Below are positions 20,866-32,148 of a stretch of DNA of 64,000 bases, piece by piece. A program made the translations under genes and the position numbers. Position 1 is the stretch's first letter; each line of letters starts with the position of its first letter. The DNA is from Anisus vortex (lineage: Eukaryota > Mollusca > Gastropoda > Planorbidae): assembly GCA_949126835.1 (NCBI GenBank), contig OX421493.1, positions 59,257,898 through 59,321,897 on the forward strand, given 5' to 3'. The notes under the pieces are model-generated. The model ran no database searches and was not told where the DNA came from. It saw nothing but the letters and a program-made list of their open reading frames with translations.

Positions 20866-21467
20866 TAGAGCATTTGCAATAGGCGTGGCTTAGGTTAATA
20901 GGTCACGTAACTATGTAAATAGAAGCCATGATGGAGACATGGTGGAATAAAATTGTTTTTTACCTTGTCTATTTTACACCCAAATTATAAGGAATTCGTT
21001 TCCATAAATGTTGAAAGTTAACTGTGATAATATTCCCTAGTAGTCGGTCCACGAAGTAAACAAGATTTGAGGCTTTAATAGTTTTTCAATAGCTCTTGTG
21101 AAACATTGCACAGCCCACACCCACAGATTAGGTATATTTATCATGTGGTACAACTTGGCTTATGCTTTACTCTTAGGTAGTAATTAAATTTAAGATATGA
21201 TAAGCTTTTGACAATCAACATCTTCACTTAAATATTATGCATTTACAGAACCTATTCCATTGATTTTTAATGGTTGAAAATTTGGCTTTCAACGTTAATT
21301 TTCATCGCATGACAGCGTTTTATATATATTTTAGGTCATATTGTTGAAATACTGATATTTTAAAATAAAACTTTCTTAAGCTTATAGTAGTACGGTTGCC
21401 ATTTGTCACAACTAGACAAAGTAACCAAACAACACGTGCATTTTGTCACGTGATTGCAAATGCTCTA
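20866..21467. mobile_element. 602-bp MITE with perfect 15-bp inverted repeats
   Basis: TAGAGCATTTGCAAT at the left and ATTGCAAATGCTCTA at the right are exact reverse complements. The outermost TA could be a Tc1/mariner-type TA target. A related left half (GAGCGATAGCAATAGGCGCGG, then the shared AATTATGTAAATAGCGGCC stretch) is at 35277-35460. No transposase. The weak frame at 21396-21626 is within it and not a gene. Confidence 0.65.
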
Positions 21468-21730
21468 TTGATACAGCTGTTAATTTTTACTTTGTTATTA
21501 TGTCATGATAGGTCTGCAACAATATTTACATTAAACTTGACCATATTGAACTCAAATACAATTGTTTCGATATTTCCCTACTATTGTCACTTTTACATTC
21601 TCAGTTGTAAACACATAACTTTATAATTTTAACTATTAAGATTTATTTTCACATTGTTAATGTTATACACGATTCTATGTTTGTATCAATAAAGTCAAAT
21701 GATAACAAAGCCAATAAATCTTTTTTTATA

Positions 21731-22013
21731 ATAAGTTATTATGTTTGGACCGCTTGCTCTATTTTTAGATCTTACATGTTCTTTTATTTCCGTAACCAAC
21801 CAATATGGCAGTCTTAGATGACTTCTACGCTCCTAGGATTGCATTAAAGGTTTCTGCTGTATACAACTTTCGATTTTAATCTTGATTTTCCGTTAAGAAA
21901 ATCATAGCAGTAGTCTATAGGACTTGGTGCGATCGGAAATTCCCAAACTAAGTGTTTCAAGTTATCAAATAGCAGAGATATCTAAACTTACGGTCCATTG
22001 TATTTTAATCTTT
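21731..22013. mobile_element. GGACCGC MITE family, second near-complete copy
   Basis: Left TTTGGACCGCTTGCTCTATTT and right ACGGTCCATTGTATTTTAATC mirror each other as in the 20292-20585 copy. The middle shares TTTCGATTTTAATCTTGATTTTCC and AAAATCATAGC. Ends are worn and no clean duplication is visible. Confidence 0.6.
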
Positions 22014-22473
22014 GTTAATACAGCCTTGGTACACTTGTGACTTAATGATATTGTTATAAAAAATCATAGTAGCAGAAAGGAGTGTGCCATTCTTGGTCGA
22101 TAACTAGGTAGATAAACTGCACTATACAGTTTTAAACTTACAATTATGTTCAATGGCTCTGTCTTCTTTTTTGATAATATAATTTATTTAGATGAACAAA
22201 AAAATATTTAAATAAAATAACATATTTTAAACTCTAAACGTTCCTGTTGATGTCCTATTTTTATTGTGGGACCATCAAACATTACTACCAGTCTTTTCAG
22301 AGTATTTGAGTTGCAGTAGCTGAATTATTTGCTATTACTATTAAACATCAAAATAGACGACATCACCACAATATAAATTCCAACTTGTAATCAATGAAAG
22401 AACACCTTTTTGCAGCATATTATTTAATAACAATTCATTAACAGTTCACACTTCACATAATCTTTAATACTTA

Positions 22474-22702
22474 TGGTTATAGTATTGCTATAAAATAGTT
22501 TCATATTGAGTACTGAGTCTACACATTTTTATGAGTGTTCATTACAAGAACAAGAAGTCGACTGAAGAAATAAGCATGGTCAATCACATGACTATCTACT
22601 TCCTATATAGGTTTTCTTAATATCCAAAAATGGGTTTTATTTCGACTTTTTAATTATTAATATAGTTACTACCTATATATATTATTTGGTTACTCCATAG
22701 CA
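22474..22702 (-). repeat. 3' LTR of the RT-less element
   Basis: 229 bp, matching 29428-29657 base for base by eye except one T. It is bordered inside by the polypurine tract. Confidence 0.9.
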
Positions 22703-23804
22703 TACCCCCCAACCACAGAGAAAAAATAATAATTTATTATTATTTTTGATACGAAAAATGTTTACAATAATGAAAAAAGAATTATCTTAATCTTAATTAA
22801 TGCATATAATCATTTATTTAATAATACATAGAGAAAAAAAATTCATTTAATATATGTGCAAACAATCAAAAAAACATATTTATAGGCAGAAATATGACAC
22901 AAAGAATAATGTCTAATGTTTATATGACAATTAGTCATAGACAACTATCTTTAGGTATTGTCTAATCAACTTCAGTAATACTGAGATAAACTATTGGATA
23001 TCAGTGATGTGTATCGATAATTATTATGCTAAATACTCATCAAGGCTGTCGAGATTATCTATTATCTTTATCTCACAAAGTCTATAAGGATTCCATGAAA
23101 AAAAATTTTTCATACAACATTTATTATTTTATACAACAAAATTAATATAATACTAATGTCGGTTTTTTCAATTGTCATTTTGTATTGATATTTTTATTGA
23201 TTATTCTTGATTTTTATTGATTATTATTGATTGTTATAGATTATTATTTATTATTGATTGATATTCTCAATAACATTACTTACAATGTAACATGATTATC
23301 TTTAATCTTAGTTTACAATAAAATATTACACAAGTTATTCAAGTCTTCCCTTCAATTATATATTTATATTACACTGCTCATCTTCCTGTGAGTCTTATAT
23401 GTATCATTTATCTATTGGCTTCAATGCTATATTTAGTCTTACATGAATACAATACAATATTATCATCTAATGCTCTCTCTCTAGAGTCTCACATAGGCAT
23501 TTCATTATTATATCATTCTTATTTCAATTCCTCTAATGCTTTTTTTAAAGACTTACATAGGCATATTAATGTTAACATATGGCATAACAGATTCACTGTT
23601 CAGAGGCCACAAAATTTTATGTGCTTAACAGTCTTACCAAACTGTTCAGAGGCTACATAAAAAAAATTATTCCAATTATTTTATACCAGTATCCATATTT
23701 ACATATTTGTTCTTTACAAAGGAAAAAAAATGTTATCATGTCATTATATCTGTTACTGAAAATATCATATCCTTTCATAAATTTAGTTATTCCTATATAT
23801 AATT

Positions 23805-26800
23805 TTATTGATTATACCTGAGTTCTCTGCTAAAATCCCTTAGAATTTCACAGCATTTATTCAATGTTATTTTTCTATGTTCAGATTTGCTAATATCATT
23901 GTCTGGTTTATTTTCCATTTCAATTATTTTGCTTTTATTTTGTCTGTTATAGTTTCTTAGAATTGCACAACATTTATTTAATGTCATTTTTGCATGTTTT
24001 GATTTACTTATATCATATTCTGATTTATTTTCAATTACTTTGTTTTCTTCATAAGTTTTCAAATTGTTTAAATGAACAATTTTCTCTTTGTTATTAATGT
24101 TAACCTTGTAAAATACATCAGATAGCTTAAGTATTATTTCAAAAGGTCCTCTCCATTCCATAGTATTGCCACTGCCAATTGGCAAATAAACAAGTACTTT
24201 ATTACCAACTTCTAGTTTTCTCATGTTCTTATGAATATTTTCTCTGATTAAAGTTTTAGATTTGATTTCTTCATTTTTTTGTACAGCAAATTCATAAGCT
24301 GTTTTCATATGTTTTTCAGTTTTATTGACTAAGTCAAATGGAGACATTTTTTTTTCTTTAAGTCCTAATAATTCTGATTTGAAATTATCCAATGGTCCAT
24401 TGGGATTTTTGCCAAGCACTAATTCAAATGGTGAAAAACCTGTGCTTTCATGAACCGATTGTCTATAAGCAAACAAAATAGCTGGAAGGTAATCATCCCA
24501 TTCAAATGGATGGTCTTCACACACTTTTGTTATCATTTGTTTTATTGTTTGATTAGCCCTTTCTATCATACCATTTGATTCAGGATGGTATATAGAACTA
24601 AAAATTTGAGTGATTTTTAACATTTGTGCAAAAGCTTGAGTAAGATTTGATTTGAATTGAGTTCCATTGTCACTCAATATGAACTTTGGAAAACCGAAAC
24701 GACAAAAGATAGGTAAAAGAGCATTACAGACCCTTTCTGCAGTTATTTCCCTTAATGGAACTACCTCTATCCATCTACTTCCCATGTCTATAATGGTTAA
24801 GGCAAACTTTGCTTTGGTAGTTTTAGTCTGCTTCATGGGCCCTATTATATCAACTGCTATCTTGTAAAAAGGTTTGTTTATGGTATCGGTCATTTGTATT
24901 GGAGCCTTATGTTTAGAATCTTTTTTATTATGTCTAAGACAGGTATCACAGCTTTTAATAAATGTTTTCAAATCTTTTTCCATTTTAGGCCACCAGAAAT
25001 TCTTTTTGAGTTTACAAACTGTTTTCTTGCTACTCAAATGACCTGACAATGCATTGTTATGCGAAATTTGCATTACTTTGACAGTTAATGTTTTAGGTAT
25101 AACTATTTGAGTTACATCTAATTTAGTGTCCTTTCTACAGAGAATTCCATTTATTATTTCAATGTTTTTATTTTTAACCTGACCTTTTTCAATTTCTGAT
25201 ACCATTTTAATTATGTATGGATCTTCTTTCTGTTCTTTTTTTAGAGTTAGCTCATCAAAAGGCATGTTTATTAAACTTATATTTTCTGTTTTTTTCATTT
25301 GGGTTTCCTTTTTATGAGGACTATCAATGTATGATAATATCTCACTCTTCATTTTAGTAAAATCAGATATTTGATTTTTAGCAATGTTGAATATTTGTTT
25401 ATGACCTTCTAAATGTCTACATAGTGAAATAGCATGTAATTCTTTTGGTACATTGTTTATTTCACATTGACTTTCAAATTTGCTTACATACTGTTCTAGT
25501 TTTTCTGTTCCATTCCATTTGGGAATAGGATTATCCTTTTCATTATTTATGGATAAGTCAATATTAGGTGTCTCATTAAGAATATTATTTTCTGACTTTC
25601 CTATGGTTTGTAAGAAATTAAAAGTTTGTAGAGCAGGGTAAAATTCTTGTTTTGGTAAATCTACTAACTTTTCATTTTGCAATAGAACAGGTTTCAAATT
25701 CAAGTCATTGGATTTTTCATTCATCCATTTTTGAAAAATGTCAAAACTATTATCATGTTTGACATTGAAAGAATTACCAATAATTAAAGGTGCAACACAG
25801 TTTTTCATTATGGCTGCCTCTGCTTTTCCTGTAAGCCAAGGACAATCAATGTCTATTATAGTGACAGGACAATTTACAGTGGAACCATTTCCAAGTTTTA
25901 TTGTATCCACTCTTATTATATTGGTGGGTTTCTGATTTGGAATGATACTTTCATCTATGCATATTATACTACTTCCGGTGTCTCTTAGACAGTATGTGGT
26001 CTTTCCTTCCACATAAGCAGGAAAAAGTATTAATTGACCCCTGTTTTCAAATATGACATTATTTGATTGAGATGTGGAATTGTTAAGTTTTCCTCTATTT
26101 CTTCTATTTTGGAAATTTGATTGAGGTCTATTTTGAGTATTAGGAAAATCTTGTCTTGCAAAATTTTGATTTGGCACATTGTTATTGGAAAAATTCTGAT
26201 TTGGCATATTTCTGTTTCCAAAATTTGAAAAATTCTGATTTGGAAAGTTTCTATGATCAACATTTGATCTATTGAAGTTTGGATTGAAATTTCTACCTCT
26301 TGCATTGTTATTTCTGTAACAATATTCTGATGAATGGTTTGTACCATTGCAAAAAATACATCTATAATTATTAGATTTTGGTTGATTACCAAATTTTTTT
26401 TTATTGCCAAATTGATTATGTCTAGACCTAGGAGGTGAATAGCTCCTTCTTCTATGCTGAATTGTATTTACTGTTTGATTTTGTTTAGTCAGTTCTACAT
26501 TAGGATGACTATCTTTAAAATTTGAGATTGCATCTATCAAATTTTCAACTGTCTTAACTTTTCTTTCCATAATGTGAGTAAACAATGGTTTAGAAGCTTG
26601 TTCTAATACTTTATCAACAACCATAATTTCTATAATCTCATTATGATTTTTGGTATCTATTTTTACTAAGTCTAACCAGGTAAGTAAAAATGTTTTCACT
26701 TCAGACACAAAAGCTCTCGGTTCTATCTTGTCTGTTAAGATAAAGTTATGGAACTTCTGTCTGTAATAATCCTCAGAGTGAATAAAGAATTTTATTAACT

Positions 26801-27401
26801 GTTCTTTGATAATGGCATAATCAGTTATTTCTTTATCAATATGTGATAGTGCTTCCCTACCCTTATCTTTCAATTGTGGGATAAGGTGAATGTAACATTC
26901 TGAAATGGGAATCCCATATCCTTTACATGTTGCTTCAAATAAATTTAGAAAATCAACAATTTTCTCTTTTCCATCAAAAGGAGGCATTTTGAATCTAACA
27001 CCATGTTTTGATTTTTCATTATTTGTTTGCTCAACTTTAGTATTTTGTAATTTAGCCAACTCCAATTCATGAGTTAATTTTAGTTGAGTTTCTTTCAACT
27101 CTTTTTCTTTATTCATTTCTAGTGCTTTCAATTCTTTTTCTTTATTCATTTCTAGTTCTAGTTGTTTTTGTTTAATTTCATTATCAAGTTCTTTTTGTTT
27201 AATTTCATTATCAAGTTCTTTTTGTTTAATTTCATGAGCCCTTAATTCTGCTCGTTCATCTCTTTCCTTATCTGCTAATTCTTTTTTCAATTGCTTAACT
27301 TTATTTTCAACAAATTCCTGATATTCTTTCTTATCAGTAATACCATATTCTTTTGCCAACAATTTAGCCTCATCATAGAGTAATTGAACCTTTGACTCCA
27401 T
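23805..27401 (-). CDS. Gag-protease-second capsid-integrase polyprotein, no RT
   Basis: An intact 1198-aa ORF. Approximate residues: 1-130 Lys/Glu-rich coiled coil with internal repeats (NEIKQKELD, MNKEKELK); 138-290 gag capsid-like; 348-361 CCHC zinc knuckle (CIFCNGTNHSSEYC); 365-435 Asn/Phe repeats (PNQNFSN); 474-476 aspartic protease DTGSS; 624-693 a second capsid-like segment; 781-821 integrase HHCC finger; 851, 911, 947 integrase D, D, E with 35 residues between the last two; 1066-1105 GPF-type C-terminal domain; 1122-1198 two copies of a 37-residue repeat. In Ty3/gypsy elements RT and RNase H lie between protease and integrase; here that place holds the extra capsid-like segment. Every catalytic residue I can check is kept. 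It may act as a trans-mobilised element, or be a domesticated gene, though the LTRs argue for the former. Confidence 0.92.
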   Translation of the reverse strand: MESKVQLLYDEAKLLAKEYGITDKKEYQEFVENKVKQLKKELADKERDERAELRAHEIKQKELDNEIKQKELDNEIKQKQLELEMNKEKELKALEMNKEKELKETQLKLTHELELAKLQNTKVEQTNNEKSKHGVRFKMPPFDGKEKIVDFLNLFEATCKGYGIPISECYIHLIPQLKDKGREALSHIDKEITDYAIIKEQLIKFFIHSEDYYRQKFHNFILTDKIEPRAFVSEVKTFLLTWLDLVKIDTKNHNEIIEIMVVDKVLEQASKPLFTHIMERKVKTVENLIDAISNFKDSHPNVELTKQNQTVNTIQHRRRSYSPPRSRHNQFGNKKKFGNQPKSNNYRCIFCNGTNHSSEYCYRNNNARGRNFNPNFNRSNVDHRNFPNQNFSNFGNRNMPNQNFSNNNVPNQNFARQDFPNTQNRPQSNFQNRRNRGKLNNSTSQSNNVIFENRGQLILFPAYVEGKTTYCLRDTGSSIICIDESIIPNQKPTNIIRVDTIKLGNGSTVNCPVTIIDIDCPWLTGKAEAAIMKNCVAPLIIGNSFNVKHDNSFDIFQKWMNEKSNDLNLKPVLLQNEKLVDLPKQEFYPALQTFNFLQTIGKSENNILNETPNIDLSINNEKDNPIPKWNGTEKLEQYVSKFESQCEINNVPKELHAISLCRHLEGHKQIFNIAKNQISDFTKMKSEILSYIDSPHKKETQMKKTENISLINMPFDELTLKKEQKEDPYIIKMVSEIEKGQVKNKNIEIINGILCRKDTKLDVTQIVIPKTLTVKVMQISHNNALSGHLSSKKTVCKLKKNFWWPKMEKDLKTFIKSCDTCLRHNKKDSKHKAPIQMTDTINKPFYKIAVDIIGPMKQTKTTKAKFALTIIDMGSRWIEVVPLREITAERVCNALLPIFCRFGFPKFILSDNGTQFKSNLTQAFAQMLKITQIFSSIYHPESNGMIERANQTIKQMITKVCEDHPFEWDDYLPAILFAYRQSVHESTGFSPFELVLGKNPNGPLDNFKSELLGLKEKKMSPFDLVNKTEKHMKTAYEFAVQKNEEIKSKTLIRENIHKNMRKLEVGNKVLVYLPIGSGNTMEWRGPFEIILKLSDVFYKVNINNKEKIVHLNNLKTYEENKVIENKSEYDISKSKHAKMTLNKCCAILRNYNRQNKSKIIEMENKPDNDISKSEHRKITLNKCCEILRDFSRELRYNQ

Positions 27402-29024
27402 TATTATTTATTATGAATGTCAAGATTTATTATATTATAGTATAGTACAATTATTATAATGCACTTTTTTATAGTACAGCAATGTTTTATTCCTATACTG
27501 GATGGCAATATTTATTAACTATTGAATGAGCATTTTTATATTACTGAATGACAATATTTATTAAATACAGAATGAGCAGTTATATATTATCACAGCAACT
27601 TTTTTTTTTTTTTTTATGCTATAGTAAAATGTTTATAATTCAGAATGCAAAATGCTAGAATGTCAACAATTATTGGCTATGCCGAGACATCTACTATGGC
27701 TTGTTTATTTTATTATTATTATCAATTTTATAGTAGAGTTGAAAGCAAGTGCAAGTCACTTTTTACTATTATGACTTATTATTACTATATAGGTTGCACA
27801 ATTATTTTCCGCAAAGCAAAGTACAATCTTATTATTACCAATGGTAGCACATATATAATAGTATTATTATTATTAAGGATGGCATATAACAATTAGATTA
27901 ATGTTATCATAAGCCACTATGATATTATTCTTATGAGCAATGGAAATGGATCAAATTATTATTAGTATTGGAAGTACATTTTCATTGTGATTACTGGAAG
28001 TACATTTTCATTTTCATTAATGCCAATACACAATAATTTTACTATAATTAATAGCAATGTAAATTCTAGATAATATTATTACAGTAGCACTGCAAAGCAC
28101 AATATTATTTTTATGTAGGTTATTTTACCTGTTATATTGTGAATATTTTGTACATTTGTAGTTACATGTATTAGATATCAATTATTATTTTGTTAATTGT
28201 AGTTACATGTATTTGGGCACTACTTAAATCATATAGTTATGAATCTGAATATTCATATTATTATTATCTTGGTGAACTTATTATTGTTAATGTTCTTACC
28301 ATAGACCATTATACTCAGAGAGCAAAAACTAACCAATGCATATTAATGATATTTCAAAAAATACACAACAAAAAAATTATATCAAGTAACAATAGAAAAA
28401 AACACAATCACAATACACTAATGCTGCTTGGACCACAAATGATAGAGGAATTTTTGACAAAGAATCACAACATGTATAACATTGACAAGACTATAGTAAT
28501 TTTACTTTAATAATTCTTAACAATAACAAACAAAGTCAAGACAACTAACAGAAATAACCCTAACAAAGAATCATTTCTAATCAATCTCTTTTTAAGAAAC
28601 AGAAATAGATGATAGACAGAATAAGAATAGACAAGAGATTTATTTTAGAAATTCCCGCCAACCAGAGCCCGCTTTATACATATAGGCCTATATATATATA
28701 ATTCATACTAATGAATGTAAAAAATATGATTAAATTAAAGATTACTTAATAATCCAAATGAAAACACATTCACTGTATGAAATTACTGCAATGTAAATCC
28801 AGAGTAGAAATCCAGAAGAAACTTAATTAATTATTTAATAATCCAATGAATGTTCACACTGTATCAAGTTGAGTTGCTTCAAGTTTCCACTTCAGTATGG
28901 TATAATCCAATTTTAGAATGAACACAAGAAAAAAAATGTATACCATTAATTAAAATTAATGTCAATGTCTTTGGTATACAGATTAAATATTAATTATATT
29001 TAAAGTTATTTAATGTTATTTATT

Positions 29025-29165
29025 TATATTTCAACATATGATTATGTCACATCAGATTTCAACACCTGGTCGTGTCACATCGGATTTGAACATATGGTTA
29101 TGTAGGCTACATAAAATTCAACACATGGTTGTGTCACATCGGATTTGAACATCGGACTTGAACAT
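29025..29165. repeat. Short tandem repeats in the leader of the RT-less element
   Basis: Three to four imperfect copies of a unit around TGTCACATCGGATTTGAACA and CACATGGTTGTG. They lie a few hundred bases inside the 5' LTR, where packaging or regulatory signals of LTR elements normally lie; function unknown. Confidence 0.6.
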
Positions 29166-29427
29166 ATATATATAGTTTAGGTTCCTTGTTAATAACATGT
29201 GGGAACGAAACTTTTTCCGGTTGCAAACAATGACCTATGTACAGTCACTTTTTTTTCGATTTTATGTATCGAATTTTCCAATGATGAAATATTTGTCATC
29301 GGTGGACAAACGTTATATTTTCTTAGAGCTATTATAGTGCTCAATCATATAAATAGTATATGTATTTGAAATAATCGACTCAGGCTTCAGTTTTGTTCAA
29401 AAACTGGTACTCACATAATTTTCCATG

Positions 29428-29657
29428 TGGTTTATAGTATTGCTATAAAATAGTTTCATATTGAGTACTGAGTCTACACATTTTTATGAGTGTTCATTAC
29501 AAGAACAAGAAGTCGACTGAAGAAATAAGCATGGTCAATCACATGACTATCTACTTCCTATATAGGTTTTCTTAATATCCAAAAATGGGTTTTATTTCGA
29601 CTTTTTAATTATTAATATAGTTACTACCTATATATATTATTTGGTTACTCCATAGCA
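29428..29657 (-). repeat. 5' LTR of the RT-less element
   Basis: 230 bp, near-identical to 22474-22702. The sequence just inside (minus strand CATGGAAAATTATG) would be the primer-binding region; I do not recognise the tRNA. Confidence 0.9.
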
Positions 29658-30097
29658 GTTCCCATTTGGAATAAAACGACCCTTACATTTGAACAACAAA
29701 GATGTTGTACAAAATAATATTTTTTGTTAGTGTGTTTTTTTTTGTAATTTTATTATTTTGTATATTACTTTAAAATGTTTTCCTGTTTAGATTTGTTGAT
29801 ATTGTATACTTTTTTGTTAGTATTCATGATATTAAAAATAAAAAAAAAAAAAAATAAAAAAAAAGTTTGTATGCTGATGAAAGACTATCGAGAGATGGAT
29901 CGTTTGCTTTGATATTCCTGCTGTTTAATAAGTCGAAGAAATTTGTAGATTTTTATGTCTCGCTGTCTAGGGTAGGCGGTTTTGGTACCCTATAATATAG
30001 AGCAATACAATTAAGTTTGAAATACCAATATACAAACGAATGCAGAATTAGCCTCAAAAGTACATCCGGCAATTAAATATTTACATTTTTCGATATG
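29658..30097. other. No gene seen; A-rich tract
   Basis: Contains an A-rich run at 29836-29864, and at 29890-29935 a possible worn MITE fragment (ATGGATCGTTTGCTTTGATAT). Confidence 0.4.
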
Positions 30098-30325
30098 GTG
30101 GCCGAGCCATGTTTGACTGGCGTACCGAAGGTCCTGGGTTAGAATCCTAATAAAGGCTAGGATTTTTTCGCGGATCTGGAGGGTTGTCCCTGAGTCTACC
30201 CTGTCGGGCTAAAGTAAGGGCGGCTTTGCATTGCGCTGACCACACTATCACCAAGTATTCCGTGGCCACAGAAACTAGTGAATGCTGCAACGATTAATTT
30301 GGTCCGAAGGGTACTGTACTTTACT
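30098..30325 (+). mobile_element. tRNA-derived SINE
   Basis: GGCGTACCGAAGGTCCTGGG, CTGAGTCTACCC, CGTGGCCACAGAAACTAGTG and GGTCCGAAGGGTACTGTAC in family order. The 'ACGCTGCTTCACC' block is reduced to ATGCTGCAACG. Confidence 0.8.
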
Positions 30326-30526
30326 ATGCTATTAAACATGAAAATAATGAAACAATACAATTGAAAAATAAAAAAAAACATTAACTTTTGCCAAAATATT
30401 GTGTTGCATTTATAAATGTATCTCTAAAATATATTTTTTCATTTCAACATCAGTATCTCACTTAACCATACATTGTTTCAATGTATAAAATCCTACTACA
30501 GTTGAAGTGTACAAATCTGATCTTGT

Positions 30527-30930
30527 GATGTACGAGGTTAGAACTAATTAACTCCCTTGTTTTGTTTTAAGTTGTAACTACCTCCCTTTGTACACTGGTG
30601 GTCACATTCTGTTGGTGACCCTGGCTGACCCTTGTCCGTTTGGCATGAGCGAGCTCTGGGGGGTGGGGGGGAGTTGTTAGGACCATGTAATGTGCATTTA
30701 TTCAGATAGTAGAAAGGAGATTGAATTTGAAACCCTGGTTAGGCTGTGTTTTAAAGCTTCTTGTGTTATTCTTAAATCGTGTTATTATTAATGAATTGTA
30801 TTGAGCTTTATTGTTATGCGTTATGTTGAATTAAAAGTTGTTAGTAATTATTTCTGGCATCGTTTCTAAAGTGCTTAGATGAAAGTCGGGCGAGGAGAGT
30901 TAAGGATTCTTCAAGACCTTAGATAATGGA
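30527..30930 (+). repeat. LTR-like dispersed repeat, copy 1
   Basis: Shares blocks with 43835-44220 and 61495-61640: CCTCCC…, GGTGACCC…TGACC..TGTCC.TTTGG, and a 3' block ATTAAAAGTTGTTAGTAATT…TGGC.TCG..TCTAAA….TGGATGAAAGT. The TGGCGTCG after TTATTCA in the third copy looks like an LTR end followed by a primer-binding site. Three partial copies; no coding part found. Confidence 0.45.
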
Positions 30931-32016
30931 CACGTCTTAATAAGGCCTGATCTTTTCAATAGGTCATGGTTAAACGCGTTTACAAATTGTGTTTTTTTTT
31001 TTATAGAAACAAATGACATGCTTTTAAGGGTGTTTGACAATTTATTTCAACTTCGACGGCCTGTTCCTAGAAATATACAAAGGCTAGAACATTAGTTATA
31101 AGGAATTCGTTAACATCAAGAGTGAATATGCTATAATTAATACTAAAAGTGTTAGTTGTGTTAGGTTAAATTTAGTTTTTTGTAATCTAAAATAATTTAG
31201 TCAATGGTAGCGTTACTAGGTGATTAAAAGAACACAATCCGTAGATTCATAAAAACATATAACGAAAATTCGTTTGCATCAAGCAATAAGTTTGAGATTA
31301 TAAATATATGATTCTTCTTTTCTTTCAGTAACATATTTTGAACATGAAATACAATTTAATCCATTATATCTTTTATTAATCGTAGTACAACCAGTAACGC
31401 AGCACACAGGAATGTTTTGTTACCAAATGAACGAATGGCACCGGAAATATTGGTACACATTTAACCTTTAGGTTCACCGTGCATACATAATATTTGAGAG
31501 CTGTCCATAAGCTAAGTAAATATATTCCTATTTTTTATTCGTATAAAAGTCTCCGTCATCGACATTACTAGGCTATTTAGAGGAATGTGAAGATCGTGCA
31601 GAGTGCACACCAAACCTCGTTGTCTGTCTCACGGATTGTGGCTGTAACAATACATATTTACATTTCCGTCATTTTTTTTGTTGTTCTTATTCTGTAACTG
31701 TCGTCAGCGCATATAACTGTCATCGGATATACGCTATACAATTCACCATTATTATTGTTATTATTCATCGTCCATTTTACAGACAGGCAATGAATATATT
31801 TGAATATAATATAAACACAAATTACTTTGGTAGACGCCGTTCTATTGGATCTATTTCTTAAAAGGTCTACCAAAAATATAAAAGGTAAAGTCCAGACAAA
31901 TAATTTAATTATGATTATAAAATATTTGTTTACGCGAACTGTGATTTATTACAAAACGTTATAAAACATTATTCAATATAGACATCAATAGCTTGATTTT
32001 GTGTTAAAGGTTTTAC
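30931..32016. other. Intronic sequence, no feature seen
   Basis: Unique-looking AT-rich sequence in the large receptor intron. No exon with EGF spacing, no repeat boundary. Confidence 0.4.
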
Positions 32017-32148
32017 CTTGGCAATAATCTCCAAATGTTCCATCAGGACAGTTTAAACATCTTCCAGTCACTTTGTTACATACATTGTCTATACAACTTG
32101 AACTGCAGGTTAATTTACAGTCTTCTCCATATTTGGTAACATTACATT
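32017..32148 (-). CDS. EGF-like exon of the receptor
   Basis: 132 nt, phase 1 on both sides, donor CAAG/GTAAAACC, acceptor CTTTAAG/AATGTAATG. It encodes one EGF/MEGF-type module: ECNVTKYGEDCKLTCSSSC, then CNKVTGRCLNC, then PDGTFGDYCQG. Downstream it joins in phase to 10852-10983; upstream it can accept the large exon ending at 39989 (…VLEC then G). The acceptor has a weak polypyrimidine tract and is itself the first unit of a 30-bp tandem repeat that extends into the intron. Exon identity is well supported by cysteine spacing and splice phase; membership in this gene is inferred from order, strand and phase. Confidence 0.75.

Larger units (their letters stand above)
22474..29657 (-). mobile_element. 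LTR retrotransposon lacking reverse transcriptase, nearly identical LTRs
   Basis: About 7.2 kb between two direct repeats (22474-22702 and 29428-29657) that differ by one T near one end. Minus orientation: LTR starts TGCTATGG and ends near ATAACCA. Inside the 3' LTR a polypurine stretch GGTTGGGGGGTA precedes TGCTATGG. There is one long ORF (23805-27401). A 2-kb leader (27402-29427) and a 1.1-kb tail (22703-23804) have no domain. No RT or RNase H exists anywhere in it. I see no matching target duplication. LTR identity implies a very recent insertion, so an enzyme supplied by another element probably copied it. Confidence 0.9.
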
